Assembly: GCA_020718265.1 (NCBI GenBank)
Contig: DYSM01000004.1
Span: forward strand, 1-16,321
From: Draconibacterium orientale
GTDB taxonomy: Bacteria > Bacteroidota > Bacteroidia > Bacteroidales > JAADGE01
Direction of reading: 5' to 3'
DNA length: 16,321 nt
This document shows, piece by piece, positions 5,679 to 13,606 of the stretch (position 1 is the stretch's first letter; each line of letters opens with the position of its first letter). The notes beneath the pieces are model-generated. The model did no database searches. It was not told where the DNA came from and was given only the letters and a program-made list of their open reading frames with translations. The translations under genes and the position numbers were made by a program.

Positions 5679-8141
5679 ATGATATTCGATATGTTTAAAC
5701 AATGGATTTTAATTATTTTTAGTCTTTTTATTTTTAGTCAAAATCTTGTTTCTCAGCATATTGTAAGCGGTCGAGTGTTAGATGAAAGTACAAATCAAGG
5801 TGTACCCTACGCTGCGGTGGCTTGCCCGGCAACTGGCGTAGGAACGATTACGGATTTTGACGGAATTTTTGAATTTCAATCCGTTAAAGTTTCCGAATTT
5901 TTAGTGTTTTCTTGCATCGGTTATGTGTCTGATACCTTGAAAATCAGCGGAACACCTACCAGGAATATTGAGATTAGATTGCAACCGGCAAATAATGCGA
6001 TTGATGAGGTTGTTGTTCATGCAGGCGAAAATCCGGCAAATATTTTGCTCAAAAAAGTTATTAAGGCAAAAAAACAAAACGACCCCAAAAACCTTGACAG
6101 CTACACTTTTACGCAATATACTAAAGCTAAACTGAGTATTACAAATATCTCTGATTCAGTGAGTAAAGAAAATTTCCAACCGGAATTTAGGATGTTATAC
6201 GATATTATTGATACGTCGGATATTTCAGGAAAAACGATTCTTCCGGTTATGCTAACAGAGTCATTCTCAGAGTTTTACTATAAACGATTTCCCGAACGAC
6301 AAAAAGAAATTGTTAAAGCCGTAAAGTTTGCAGGTTTCAAAGACGATGCGCTCGGAAAATACACCGGACAGATGTATGTGGACAATAATTTCTACGAAAA
6401 TTTCATGCAACTGTTTGAAAAAGAGTTCACAAGCCCAATTTCGGCAACCGGACTTTTATCTTACGAATATTACCTCACCGACAGCACTTTTATCGAAGGA
6501 CAATGGTGTTATCGCCTGAAATTCAAGCCAAGACGTAAGTCCGAATATACGTTTACGGGTTACTTGTGGATTGCCGATTCTGTTTTCGCGCTCAAATATA
6601 TTGAGGCAGAACTCAGTCCGGGCGCGAACATTAATTACGTGAAACACATGAAAATAAAACAGGATTTTTCTTACGTTTCTGATAGTTTGTATTTTTTGTC
6701 TCACGAAAGTTTTTATGTCGAATTCGTTGTGAGCGATAAAGTTACGGGATTTTCGGCTGAAAAAGATTTTTATCGAGATGATATTACTGTAAATCCGGAA
6801 TTTCCCGACAAGTTTTTCTCGCCGACTGTGCCGCGTGAGGTTATTACGGAAAAAGGCGCGTCGGAAATTGAGCCGGAGTTCTGGAAATCAGCTCGATATC
6901 AACCATTGGAAGCCAAAGAAGCTCAAATCTATACCGTTGCCGATTCCATTCAAACTTTGCCGCAATTTGAGTTCATGAAAAATTGGATGTATTTTGGCGT
7001 AACAGGGTATTGGCGATTTGGAAAATTTGAGTATGGTCCTGTGTTTCAGTCATTTTCAAAGAACGAAATTGAAGGAAATCGCTTCCGTTTCGGCATCAGA
7101 ACAAGCAACGATTTCAGCAAAAAAGTTGAACTTGGCGGACATGTCGCTTATGGAACACTTGACAAAACGTTCAAATACAGCACAAGTTTCAAATACAAAT
7201 TCCAAAACGCGCCTTGGACAATTTTCAAAATGTATCATAAAAACGACATGACCGAACTTGGCGTGCTGCCTTATGCGTTTTCAGACGGAAATTTTCTCGC
7301 CGATGCGTTTACTTCTTCCTTAAACGATAATTTGTTTCGCACCGTGAGTTCGGAAATCGGCATCGAACACCAATTTTTTCAAGGATTTACTACGGAATTG
7401 TTCTTTTCCCACCGAGAAACGTTTCCGACAACGTTTTATCCGTTTACGAATTCCGAAGGGCAAAGCATCCGTTCGCTTACGAGTTCTGAATTTGTTTTGA
7501 ACGGACATCTTGCTATAAATGAGGAATATGCCGAAAGTGTTTTCAGCCGAATGTCGCTTGGTACGAAGTATCCGATGATTGATTTCAGCCTTGTTCAAAG
7601 TTTGCCGAACGTTTTGGGAAACGATTATGATTACACCAAAATTGAACTAAATTTCGACCACAATTTTTACATCGGACCGCTCGGTAGGTTCAATTATCGC
7701 GTGGGCGCGGGCAAAATTTTTGGCACGGTGCCGTATCCGCTGCTCAAACTGCATCCCGGAAACGAAACCATTTTTTCGGAACTTTATGTGTTCAATTTGA
7801 TGAATATTTACGAATTTGCAAGCGACGAATATGCGCATGTCTTTATCTATCATCACTTTAACGGGTTGTTTCTCAACAAAGTTCCGCTTTTGCGAAAACT
7901 CAAGGCGCGCGAATTTGTAACCGCTCGCGGTGTAATCGGCACATTATCAGACGCTGACAGAAACGAATTTCAATTTCCGTCCGATTTTAATACGGCTCGT
8001 ACACCTTATCTGGAAGTTGGTGTCGGCGTTGAAAACATCCTGAATTACATACAGATAGAAGCCGTTTGGCGCGTTACACACACGGAAAATATCGGCGCGG
8101 AAAATTTTAAGATTTTGTTCGCACTTCTGCCGAATTTGTAA
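5679..8141 (+). CDS. DUF5686 outer-membrane protein with N-terminal carboxypeptidase-regulatory-like domain
   Basis: This 820-residue protein is typical of Bacteroidetes cell envelopes. A signal peptide spans about 5-25 (FKQWILIIFSLFIFSQNLVS). A carboxypeptidase-regulatory-like beta-sandwich follows at about 27-105 (SGRVLDESTNQGVPYAAVAC, then TDFDGIFEF and VFSCIGYVSDTLKI), as in SusC-type proteins. The long remainder matches DUF5686: IDEVVVHAGENPANILLKKV, a soluble central region, then strands rich in alternating aromatic residues, consistent with a C-terminal outer-membrane barrel ending FALLPNL. There is no TonB plug, so it is not a SusC receptor. The true start may be codon 5 (5691), which gives a cleaner signal peptide. 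Its molecular function is unknown to me. The holA promoter overlaps its stop codon. Confidence 0.85.
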   Translation: MIFDMFKQWILIIFSLFIFSQNLVSQHIVSGRVLDESTNQGVPYAAVACPATGVGTITDFDGIFEFQSVKVSEFLVFSCIGYVSDTLKISGTPTRNIEIRLQPANNAIDEVVVHAGENPANILLKKVIKAKKQNDPKNLDSYTFTQYTKAKLSITNISDSVSKENFQPEFRMLYDIIDTSDISGKTILPVMLTESFSEFYYKRFPERQKEIVKAVKFAGFKDDALGKYTGQMYVDNNFYENFMQLFEKEFTSPISATGLLSYEYYLTDSTFIEGQWCYRLKFKPRRKSEYTFTGYLWIADSVFALKYIEAELSPGANINYVKHMKIKQDFSYVSDSLYFLSHESFYVEFVVSDKVTGFSAEKDFYRDDITVNPEFPDKFFSPTVPREVITEKGASEIEPEFWKSARYQPLEAKEAQIYTVADSIQTLPQFEFMKNWMYFGVTGYWRFGKFEYGPVFQSFSKNEIEGNRFRFGIRTSNDFSKKVELGGHVAYGTLDKTFKYSTSFKYKFQNAPWTIFKMYHKNDMTELGVLPYAFSDGNFLADAFTSSLNDNLFRTVSSEIGIEHQFFQGFTTELFFSHRETFPTTFYPFTNSEGQSIRSLTSSEFVLNGHLAINEEYAESVFSRMSLGTKYPMIDFSLVQSLPNVLGNDYDYTKIELNFDHNFYIGPLGRFNYRVGAGKIFGTVPYPLLKLHPGNETIFSELYVFNLMNIYEFASDEYAHVFIYHHFNGLFLNKVPLLRKLKAREFVTARGVIGTLSDADRNEFQFPSDFNTARTPYLEVGVGVENILNYIQIEAVWRVTHTENIGAENFKILFALLPNL

Positions 8142-8166
8142 CTTGACTATATTTTTTTATTTTTGC
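8135..8166 (+). promoter_or_regulatory. textbook Bacteroidetes promoter for holA
   Basis: TTTG (8135-8138), a 19-base spacer, then TATTTTTGC (8158-8166) fit the primary-sigma consensus exactly in both boxes and spacing. The -33 box is inside the last codon of the DUF5686 gene and abuts its TAA (8139-8141). Transcription would start near 8172, about 11 bases before the holA ATG. Confidence 0.8.
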
Positions 8167-8182
8167 AGATATTTGACTACGC

Positions 8183-9181
8183 ATGACTTTTGAACAAATT
8201 ATTTCGGATATCAGAAATCGAATTTTTAAACCGATATATCTCTTGCACGGAGATGAGCCGTATTATATCGACAAAATTACAAATTTTATTGCGGAAACTG
8301 TGCTCACCGAAGACGAGAAAGTGTTCAATCACACGGTGTTATACGGAAAAGATATTTCAGCGTCCGACATCGACAATGCTGCCCGACGATTCCCGATGAT
8401 GGCGGCGCACCAAGTTGTGATAATCAAAGAAGCGCAGGATACCAAAAAGCTAGACGATTTGGTTTATTATGCTGAAAAGCCTTCAAAATCAACTGTTTTG
8501 GTGTTGAGTCATAAATACAAAACGCTGGCAAAGAACAAGAAACTTTACAAAGCGATAGAGAAAAACGGCGAAATATTTGAATCGAAAAAACTGTACGAAA
8601 ACCAAATTCCGAAATGGATAACAAGTTATCTGGGCGACCGGAAATATAAAATCAATGCAGTTGCCAGTCAGTTACTTACGGATTTTTTGGGTACTGACCT
8701 CAGCAAAATTGGCAACGAGTTGGACAAACTCTGCATTTCGCTTGCGCCCGGAACGGAAATCACGCCAAAGCAGATTGAAGACAACATCGGAATCAGCAAA
8801 GATTTTAACACGTTTGAGCTACAAAATGCTCTGAGTGAGAAAGATGTGTTGAAAGCGAATCGCATTGTCGATTATTTTTCGCGCAATCCGAAAGACCATC
8901 CGTTGATTCTGACAATCACGTCGTTGTATTTTTATTTTGCAAAAATTTTAGCATACCATTTTTTGAAAGATAAAAGTAAAAATAATGTAGCATCGGTACT
9001 GAAAGTTAATCCTTTTTTTGTGAAAGATTACGAACTTGCCGCAAAACGCTATAATTCAGCCAAAACCATTCAAATCATCTCCCTTTTGCGCGAATACGAC
9101 ATGAAATCCAAAGGCTTAGGCAGCGTGTCCGCCTCGCAAGGCGATTTGCTTAAAGAACTTATTTTCAAGATATTGCATTAG
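8183..9181 (+). CDS. holA: DNA polymerase III subunit delta
   Basis: HolA is the delta subunit of the clamp loader; it opens the beta sliding clamp for loading onto primed DNA in the cytosol. This 332-residue protein has the family's usual length and N-terminal signature IYLLHGDEPYYIDKI (about 18-32). The AAA+-like domain segment ARRFPMMAAHQVVIIKEAQD follows at about 67-86. FLGTDLSKIGNELDKLCI and the C-terminal helical collar (AKRYNSAKTIQIISLLREYD, then GDLLKELIFKIL) complete it. As usual for delta, no complete Walker A motif is visible. It has its own consensus promoter, with the rhomboid gene 141 bases downstream on the same strand. Confidence 0.93.
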   Translation: MTFEQIISDIRNRIFKPIYLLHGDEPYYIDKITNFIAETVLTEDEKVFNHTVLYGKDISASDIDNAARRFPMMAAHQVVIIKEAQDTKKLDDLVYYAEKPSKSTVLVLSHKYKTLAKNKKLYKAIEKNGEIFESKKLYENQIPKWITSYLGDRKYKINAVASQLLTDFLGTDLSKIGNELDKLCISLAPGTEITPKQIEDNIGISKDFNTFELQNALSEKDVLKANRIVDYFSRNPKDHPLILTITSLYFYFAKILAYHFLKDKSKNNVASVLKVNPFFVKDYELAAKRYNSAKTIQIISLLREYDMKSKGLGSVSASQGDLLKELIFKILH

Positions 9182-9208
9182 AAAATGGTCATTTGTCATT
9201 GGACATTA

Positions 9209-9227
9209 GGAAATTCAGTAGAAATTC
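9209..9227 (+). repeat. short dispersed repeat, copy 1 (GGAAATTCAGTAGAAATTC)
   Basis: This 19-base sequence recurs in inverted orientation at 16244-16262 with a single difference (AGTAG against AATAG). It sits in the holA-rhomboid gap within a run of related AAATTCA-type words (next GTAATTCAGTA). It may be a remnant of intergenic repeats, or chance similarity in AT-rich spacer. Confidence 0.4.
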
Positions 9228-9274
9228 ATTGTAATTCAGTATATTAACTTATTATTAATCTTCAAATTAGCAAA

Positions 9275-9314
9275 TTTTCACATTTTCACATTTTCACATT
9301 TTCACATTTTCAAA
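9275..9314 (+). repeat. 8-bp tandem repeat (TTTTCACA, five copies) before the rhomboid start
   Basis: Four exact TTTTCACA units (9275-9306) are followed by a fifth, TTTTCAAA (9307-9314). The array ends 8 bases before the rhomboid ATG, so it lies in the leader or promoter region. Short arrays like this can change copy number by slippage and alter promoter spacing or translation. That effect is inference. Confidence 0.8.
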
Positions 9315-9322
9315 TTGCCAAA

Positions 9323-9943
9323 ATGGATTCTCCGATAACCCTTTTTCTTATACTTGTAACATCCGTTGTGTCGATTGCGGCGTTCGGAAATCGAGAAATG
9401 TTCGATAAATTGAAGCTGAATCCGTTTATGGTTTTGCAGCGCAAAGAGTGGGGCAGAGTGCTCGGTCACGGTTTGCTTCATGCCGATTGGATGCACTTGA
9501 TTATCAACATGTACGTGCTGTATTCGTTCGGCGGAGCGATTGAACAAGTGTTCGATATGATTTCGCGCTACGGAAAATTTTGGTATGTAATCATGTATGT
9601 TTTGGGTGTTGTTGCGGCAACACTTCCGGCACTTTACAAACATCGTAACTCACACTCCTACAACGCAGTAGGTGCATCGGGTGCGGTTTCGGCAGTCGCG
9701 TTTGCGAGTATATTGATTATGCCGACATCAAAAATAAGTTTTGTATTTTTACCTTTTTTACAAATTCCGGCGTATATTTTTGGATTTTTATACTTGGTTT
9801 ATTCGTATTTCATGGCAAAACGCGCCGCCGGCAACGTGGCGCACGATGCGCATTTCGCAGGAGCGGTATTCGGTTTTTTGTTTCCGCTTATTATTGAACC
9901 AAGTTTGATTCAACGCTTTTTTGTGCAAATTGTGGGCGGGTGA
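9323..9943 (+). CDS. rhomboid-family intramembrane serine protease
   Basis: This 206-residue polytopic inner-membrane protease cleaves transmembrane segments of other proteins. The family signature is complete: H53/H58 and N62 in HADWMHLIINMY, catalytic S119 in GASG (117-120), and catalytic H177 in DAHFAGAVFG. Six hydrophobic segments are visible, starting with FLILVTSVVSIAAF. Compact six-helix rhomboids of this length are common in bacteria. The start codon follows an 8-bp tandem array. No clear promoter box is present in the 141-base gap after holA, so read-through from holA is plausible. Substrates are unknown. Downstream is an inverted repeat preceding the restriction-modification gene. 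Confidence 0.92.
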   Translation: MDSPITLFLILVTSVVSIAAFGNREMFDKLKLNPFMVLQRKEWGRVLGHGLLHADWMHLIINMYVLYSFGGAIEQVFDMISRYGKFWYVIMYVLGVVAATLPALYKHRNSHSYNAVGASGAVSAVAFASILIMPTSKISFVFLPFLQIPAYIFGFLYLVYSYFMAKRAAGNVAHDAHFAGAVFGFLFPLIIEPSLIQRFFVQIVGG

Positions 9944-9996
9944 AACTAATATTTGACGCTTAAATCTACGATTTTTCGGTTGTTTTGTGTTATTTT

Positions 9997-10031
9997 TTAC
10001 TAAAATTATTTCACGCACTAAATTTTAGTAA
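9997..10031. promoter_or_regulatory. inverted repeat overlapping the R-M gene -7 box (operator or weak terminator)
   Basis: TTACTAAAATT (9997-10007) and AATTTTAGTAA (10021-10031) are perfect 11-base arms around a 13-base loop. The right arm overlaps the first bases of the -7 box at 10029-10036. It could be an operator controlling restriction-enzyme expression or an AT-only hairpin ending the rhomboid transcript (followed by TTTTG). No controller-protein gene is adjacent. Confidence 0.5.
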
Positions 10032-10036
10032 TTTTG
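10029..10036 (+). promoter_or_regulatory. -7 box (TAATTTTG) of the Type IIG R-M gene
   Basis: TAATTTTG matches TAnnTTTG exactly and lies 20 bases before the ATG at 10057. No TTTG is seen at -33; that interval is occupied by the loop and left arm of the 9997-10031 inverted repeat. Confidence 0.5.
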
Positions 10037-10056
10037 ATGCGTATTAAATGTGAAAC

Positions 10057-13053
10057 ATGTCTATATTTCAAAAATCAGTCGTAAATAAATATCTCCGCAA
10101 TTTGAATGAAGCTGAAATAGACAGTGCTTTTGACCGTTTTCTAAATTTTTACGGAAATAAATTACGTTTATACAATATTTCGAATTTAAAAGAAGAGAAC
10201 TATCAAGAAGGTTTTTTGCGCGAAATTTTTGTAAACGTTCTTGGCTATACTTTAAATCCGGATGTAAATTACAATCTGACAACGGAATACAAAAACCAAA
10301 CGGATAACAAAAAAGCTGACGGTGCAATATTAATTGACGGACATGCTGTAGGTGTTATCGAATTAAAATCTACGAAAACGCCTAATTTAGAATCTATTAC
10401 AAAACAAGCTTTCAACTATAAAAATAATCAGCCAAAATGCAAATTTGTCATTACCTCTAATTTTCATTTGCTTCGTTTTTTTATCGACAATGCAACAGAA
10501 TTTATTGAATTTGATTTATTTACCATTTCAAAGGCAGAATTTAAGCAATTATATCTGTTTTTAAGCTATGACAGTATCAAAAATGAAATTCCGCTTCAGA
10601 TAAAGGAGGAAACGAAATTTCATGAAATTAATATTTCTGATAAATTTTATTTGGATTATAAGATATTTAAAGATGATGTTTTCAGAAGTTTAACAGAAAA
10701 TAATACAAAATACGATAAACTGCTGTTGTATAAAAAGACGCAAAAATTACTCGACCGCATTTTGTTTATTTTATTTGCAGAAGATACAGGTTTAATACCG
10801 CCAAATGCAATTTCTCGAACGATTGAAAAATGGAAAATCATGCAGGGTGAGGGCTTGGAAATGTCTTTATATTCGCGGTTTCAGGCATTGTTTTCACATT
10901 TGAATTCCGGTTTTGTATATCAGAATTGGGGCGAGGTACCGGCGTACAACGGCGGCTTATTTTATACCGATGAAGTTTTGGATAATCCAAACTTAATTCT
11001 CAATGATGTTTTTTTTGAAACAGACATTTTAAAATTAGCCGCTTATGATTTTAATTCCGAAATTGACGTAAATATTTTAGGACATATTTTTGAACATTCG
11101 TTGAACGAACTCGATGAAATGACAGCTCAAATTCAAGGTTCTGAAATTGATAAATCCAAAACAAAGCGAAAGAAAGACGGCATTTTTTACACTCCGAACT
11201 ATGTAACAAAATATGTTATTGAGAAAACAATTGGCTCATATTGTGAGCTTAAAAAGTCGGAATTAGGTCTAAATCAAATTGAAATTTCAGAAAAATTTCT
11301 AAAAAAATCGAAACTTACAAAAGACGGAAAATTACTGTTCGACACGTTTTTAACTTATAAAAAATGGCTGTTTAATCTAAAAATAATAGATCCGGCATGT
11401 GGTAGCGGAGCTTTTTTAATCGAAGCCTTGCGCTATTTGATTAACGAACATAAAGATATTGACGATAAAATCAGCGAATTGGAACAGAAACCAATCCGGT
11501 TTTTTGATACAGATAAATCTATTTTAGAAAAAAATATTTTTGGAGTAGATATAAATGAAGAAAGTGTCGAAATTGCAAAACTTTCGCTCTGGCTCAATAC
11601 GGCAAAAAAAGGCAGAAAACTGTCCGATTTGAGTGAAAATATAAAATGCGGCAATTCACTTATCGACGATGAAACTATTGCCGGAGATAAGGCTTTCGAT
11701 TGGAATGCAGAATTTCCTGAAATCATGCAAACCGGTGGTTTTGACATCATTATCGGAAATCCGCCATGGGTTTCCTTAATCGGAAAACACGGACACAATA
11801 CGCTGGACGAAATTTCTCAAAAATGGCTCATAAATCAGTACGCAAGTAACACATATTTGCCAAATTTATTCGAAATTTTCATCGTTCGTTCGTTTACATT
11901 GTTGAAATCTCAAGGTTTTTTCTCGTTTATTGTTCCTGACCGTTTAGGATATAATTCTTCGTTCAGTTATTTGAGATACAAAATTTTAACGGATTTTAAA
12001 CTTTCCGAAATTATTTACAAATGGGATTTCCCCGGAATTATTACGGACACGATGACATTTGTGATTCAAAATAAATCTCAAGACGATTATCCGATTGCCA
12101 TAATGTCGAAACCCAACAATGGAACCATCTATTTTACGAAAGAACAAATTCTTAGCAATCAAGATTGTCAGTTTAAGTCATATAAAAGTAACGTAGTCAA
12201 GCTGTTAGTAGAAAAACTTATATCAAATTCTGCCAAACTGAGCACACTTTGCAATATTACTTCCGGTTTCGGCGGAAAATCTGAACTTATTACATCCGAA
12301 CAACTAAACTCAAGACAAATTCCTGTCTTTAAAGGCTCATCTGTAAGACGTTATGAGACAAACGAATTTTATTGGTTTGAATTTATTCCGGAACATATTA
12401 CAGGCAGAACAACCGATAAATCGAAACTGTCTGCGATTCCGAAAATTCTTATCCGAAAAACAGGCGATACAATCATCGCAACTTTTGATGAAACAGGTAT
12501 TTTTCCCGAACAATCTCTTTATTTTATCTATAATCTGAACCCAAGTTTCGATTATCGTTACATCTTAGCTGTCCTAAATTCGGATTTAATATCTTGGTTT
12601 TATGTGAATTATCTTGTAACTAATTTGGACAGCACTCCACAAATTAAGTTAATTGATTTAGAAAAAATTCCTATTTCACAGATTTCGGACACCGCTCAAA
12701 GCGAAATTATTGAATATGTAGATGTTATTGTGAAAGATAAAAAGGTCTTAAAAAATTCGGAAAAATTTGTAAACAGAGTTACAGCCCATCTAAAACCAAA
12801 AACTGTAACTCATAAAATGAGTGAGTTTTACAAGTATGATTTCAAAACATTTATTGAAGAACTTGAAAAACAAAACATAAAACTCAATTTGAAACAATCC
12901 GAAGAATGGGAAAATTACTTTATTTCTCATTCAAACGACTTAAAACCGGCATTAAAACGCATCATTGAAGCAACCGAACAACTAAATAATTTAGTTTACA
13001 AAGCATACAATCTGTCTTCAGATGAGATAGACCTGTTGAAAAACTCAGATTGA
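10057..13053 (+). CDS. Type IIG (Eco57I-like) restriction endonuclease-adenine methyltransferase fusion
   Basis: This single 998-residue polypeptide combines DNA cleavage, N6-adenine methylation and target recognition. The N-terminal nuclease is PD-(D/E)xK-type: E51/E56 helix, D88 (KKADGAILI), E102-x-K104 (GVIELKST) and Q117. A helical linker carries LDRILFILFAEDTGLIP. The methyltransferase starts at about 380 with DGIFYTPNYVTKYVIEKT, then SAM motif I DPACGSGAFL (D445-) and catalytic motif IV NPPW (568-571). From about 700 there is a TaqI/Eco57I-like target-recognition region (ITSGFGGKSE, then IPVFKGSSVRRYE, LAVLNSDLISWFYV, DLEKIPI), then a helical C-terminus. All key residues are intact, so it looks functional. 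Its codons are visibly more A/T-rich than those of the rhomboid or tcdA genes, suggesting horizontal acquisition. There are no separate R, M, S or C genes beside it. Target sequence is not predictable here. Confidence 0.9.
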   Translation: MSIFQKSVVNKYLRNLNEAEIDSAFDRFLNFYGNKLRLYNISNLKEENYQEGFLREIFVNVLGYTLNPDVNYNLTTEYKNQTDNKKADGAILIDGHAVGVIELKSTKTPNLESITKQAFNYKNNQPKCKFVITSNFHLLRFFIDNATEFIEFDLFTISKAEFKQLYLFLSYDSIKNEIPLQIKEETKFHEINISDKFYLDYKIFKDDVFRSLTENNTKYDKLLLYKKTQKLLDRILFILFAEDTGLIPPNAISRTIEKWKIMQGEGLEMSLYSRFQALFSHLNSGFVYQNWGEVPAYNGGLFYTDEVLDNPNLILNDVFFETDILKLAAYDFNSEIDVNILGHIFEHSLNELDEMTAQIQGSEIDKSKTKRKKDGIFYTPNYVTKYVIEKTIGSYCELKKSELGLNQIEISEKFLKKSKLTKDGKLLFDTFLTYKKWLFNLKIIDPACGSGAFLIEALRYLINEHKDIDDKISELEQKPIRFFDTDKSILEKNIFGVDINEESVEIAKLSLWLNTAKKGRKLSDLSENIKCGNSLIDDETIAGDKAFDWNAEFPEIMQTGGFDIIIGNPPWVSLIGKHGHNTLDEISQKWLINQYASNTYLPNLFEIFIVRSFTLLKSQGFFSFIVPDRLGYNSSFSYLRYKILTDFKLSEIIYKWDFPGIITDTMTFVIQNKSQDDYPIAIMSKPNNGTIYFTKEQILSNQDCQFKSYKSNVVKLLVEKLISNSAKLSTLCNITSGFGGKSELITSEQLNSRQIPVFKGSSVRRYETNEFYWFEFIPEHITGRTTDKSKLSAIPKILIRKTGDTIIATFDETGIFPEQSLYFIYNLNPSFDYRYILAVLNSDLISWFYVNYLVTNLDSTPQIKLIDLEKIPISQISDTAQSEIIEYVDVIVKDKKVLKNSEKFVNRVTAHLKPKTVTHKMSEFYKYDFKTFIEELEKQNIKLNLKQSEEWENYFISHSNDLKPALKRIIEATEQLNNLVYKAYNLSSDEIDLLKNSD

Positions 13054-13200
13054 TTCATTTAGCATTTAATCGCAGATAACGTTTGTTTCAACACGAAAAA
13101 GACCTATTTGGCGGAAAAATTCTTACATTTAAACGAACTAATCTTACATTCGAATAATATTGTTTCACAAAATTTTCATTTATAAATATAGATTCAAATC

Positions 13201-13551
13201 ATGGAAAAAAAAGAATTCTTCGCAAAAAAAGCTGAACTTCAGGCTCGTGAATTAGACACAAAGATAGAAAAGGCTAAACTTGAAATAGAGCAAAAGAAAG
13301 CTGATTTTAAAACGCAATACGAAAAACAATGCGCCATGCTGGATGAAAGCATCGTGAAAATGGAAGCAAGCCTCGCAACAATGAAAGTGGATGCGCAAGC
13401 CATGCAAACCGTTTCCGATGCCGATTTTGATGCAAAAGCAGCAGAATTTGGAGCAAAATACAAATCGAATTCTATTTTCGACGATATTTCGGACAATGCC
13501 AAAGATGCATTCGAAACTGTGAGCAAGAAATTCTCAAATTTATTTAGTTAG
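13201..13551 (+). CDS. small coiled-coil protein, hypothetical
   Basis: I do not recognise this 116-residue soluble protein. Residues 3-65 are a highly charged Lys/Glu helix with heptad-like spacing (AELQARELDTKIEKAKLEIE) that should form a coiled coil. The second half (DFDAKAAEFGAKYKSNSIFDD, then NAKDAFETVSKKFSNLF) is amphipathic. There is no signal peptide or membrane segment; it has a single Cys (C44). It follows the R-M gene by 147 bases on the same strand and is closed by a strong terminator. The gap has no clear promoter, so it may be read from the R-M transcript, but a functional link is only positional. It could also be a phasin-like or scaffold protein. Confidence 0.7.
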   Translation: MEKKEFFAKKAELQARELDTKIEKAKLEIEQKKADFKTQYEKQCAMLDESIVKMEASLATMKVDAQAMQTVSDADFDAKAAEFGAKYKSNSIFDDISDNAKDAFETVSKKFSNLFS

Positions 13552-13565
13552 ACTATTTTTAGCAT

Positions 13566-13606
13566 AAAAAAGAAAGCCAAAGCATTGAACTTTGGCTTTC
13601 TTTTTT
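13566..13606. terminator. strong bidirectional intrinsic terminator
   Basis: The arms 13566-13582 and 13590-13606 pair over 17 bp, with core GAAAGCCAAAG against CTTTGGCTTTC, a 7-base loop and flanking A and T tracts. It lies just after the coiled-coil gene and ends one base before the stop codon of the convergent minus-strand gene, so both genes share it. Confidence 0.9.

Noticed and set aside
9275..9314. Tandem array considered as a CRISPR fragment
   Set aside because: Units are 8 bases with no spacers, and no cas genes are present.
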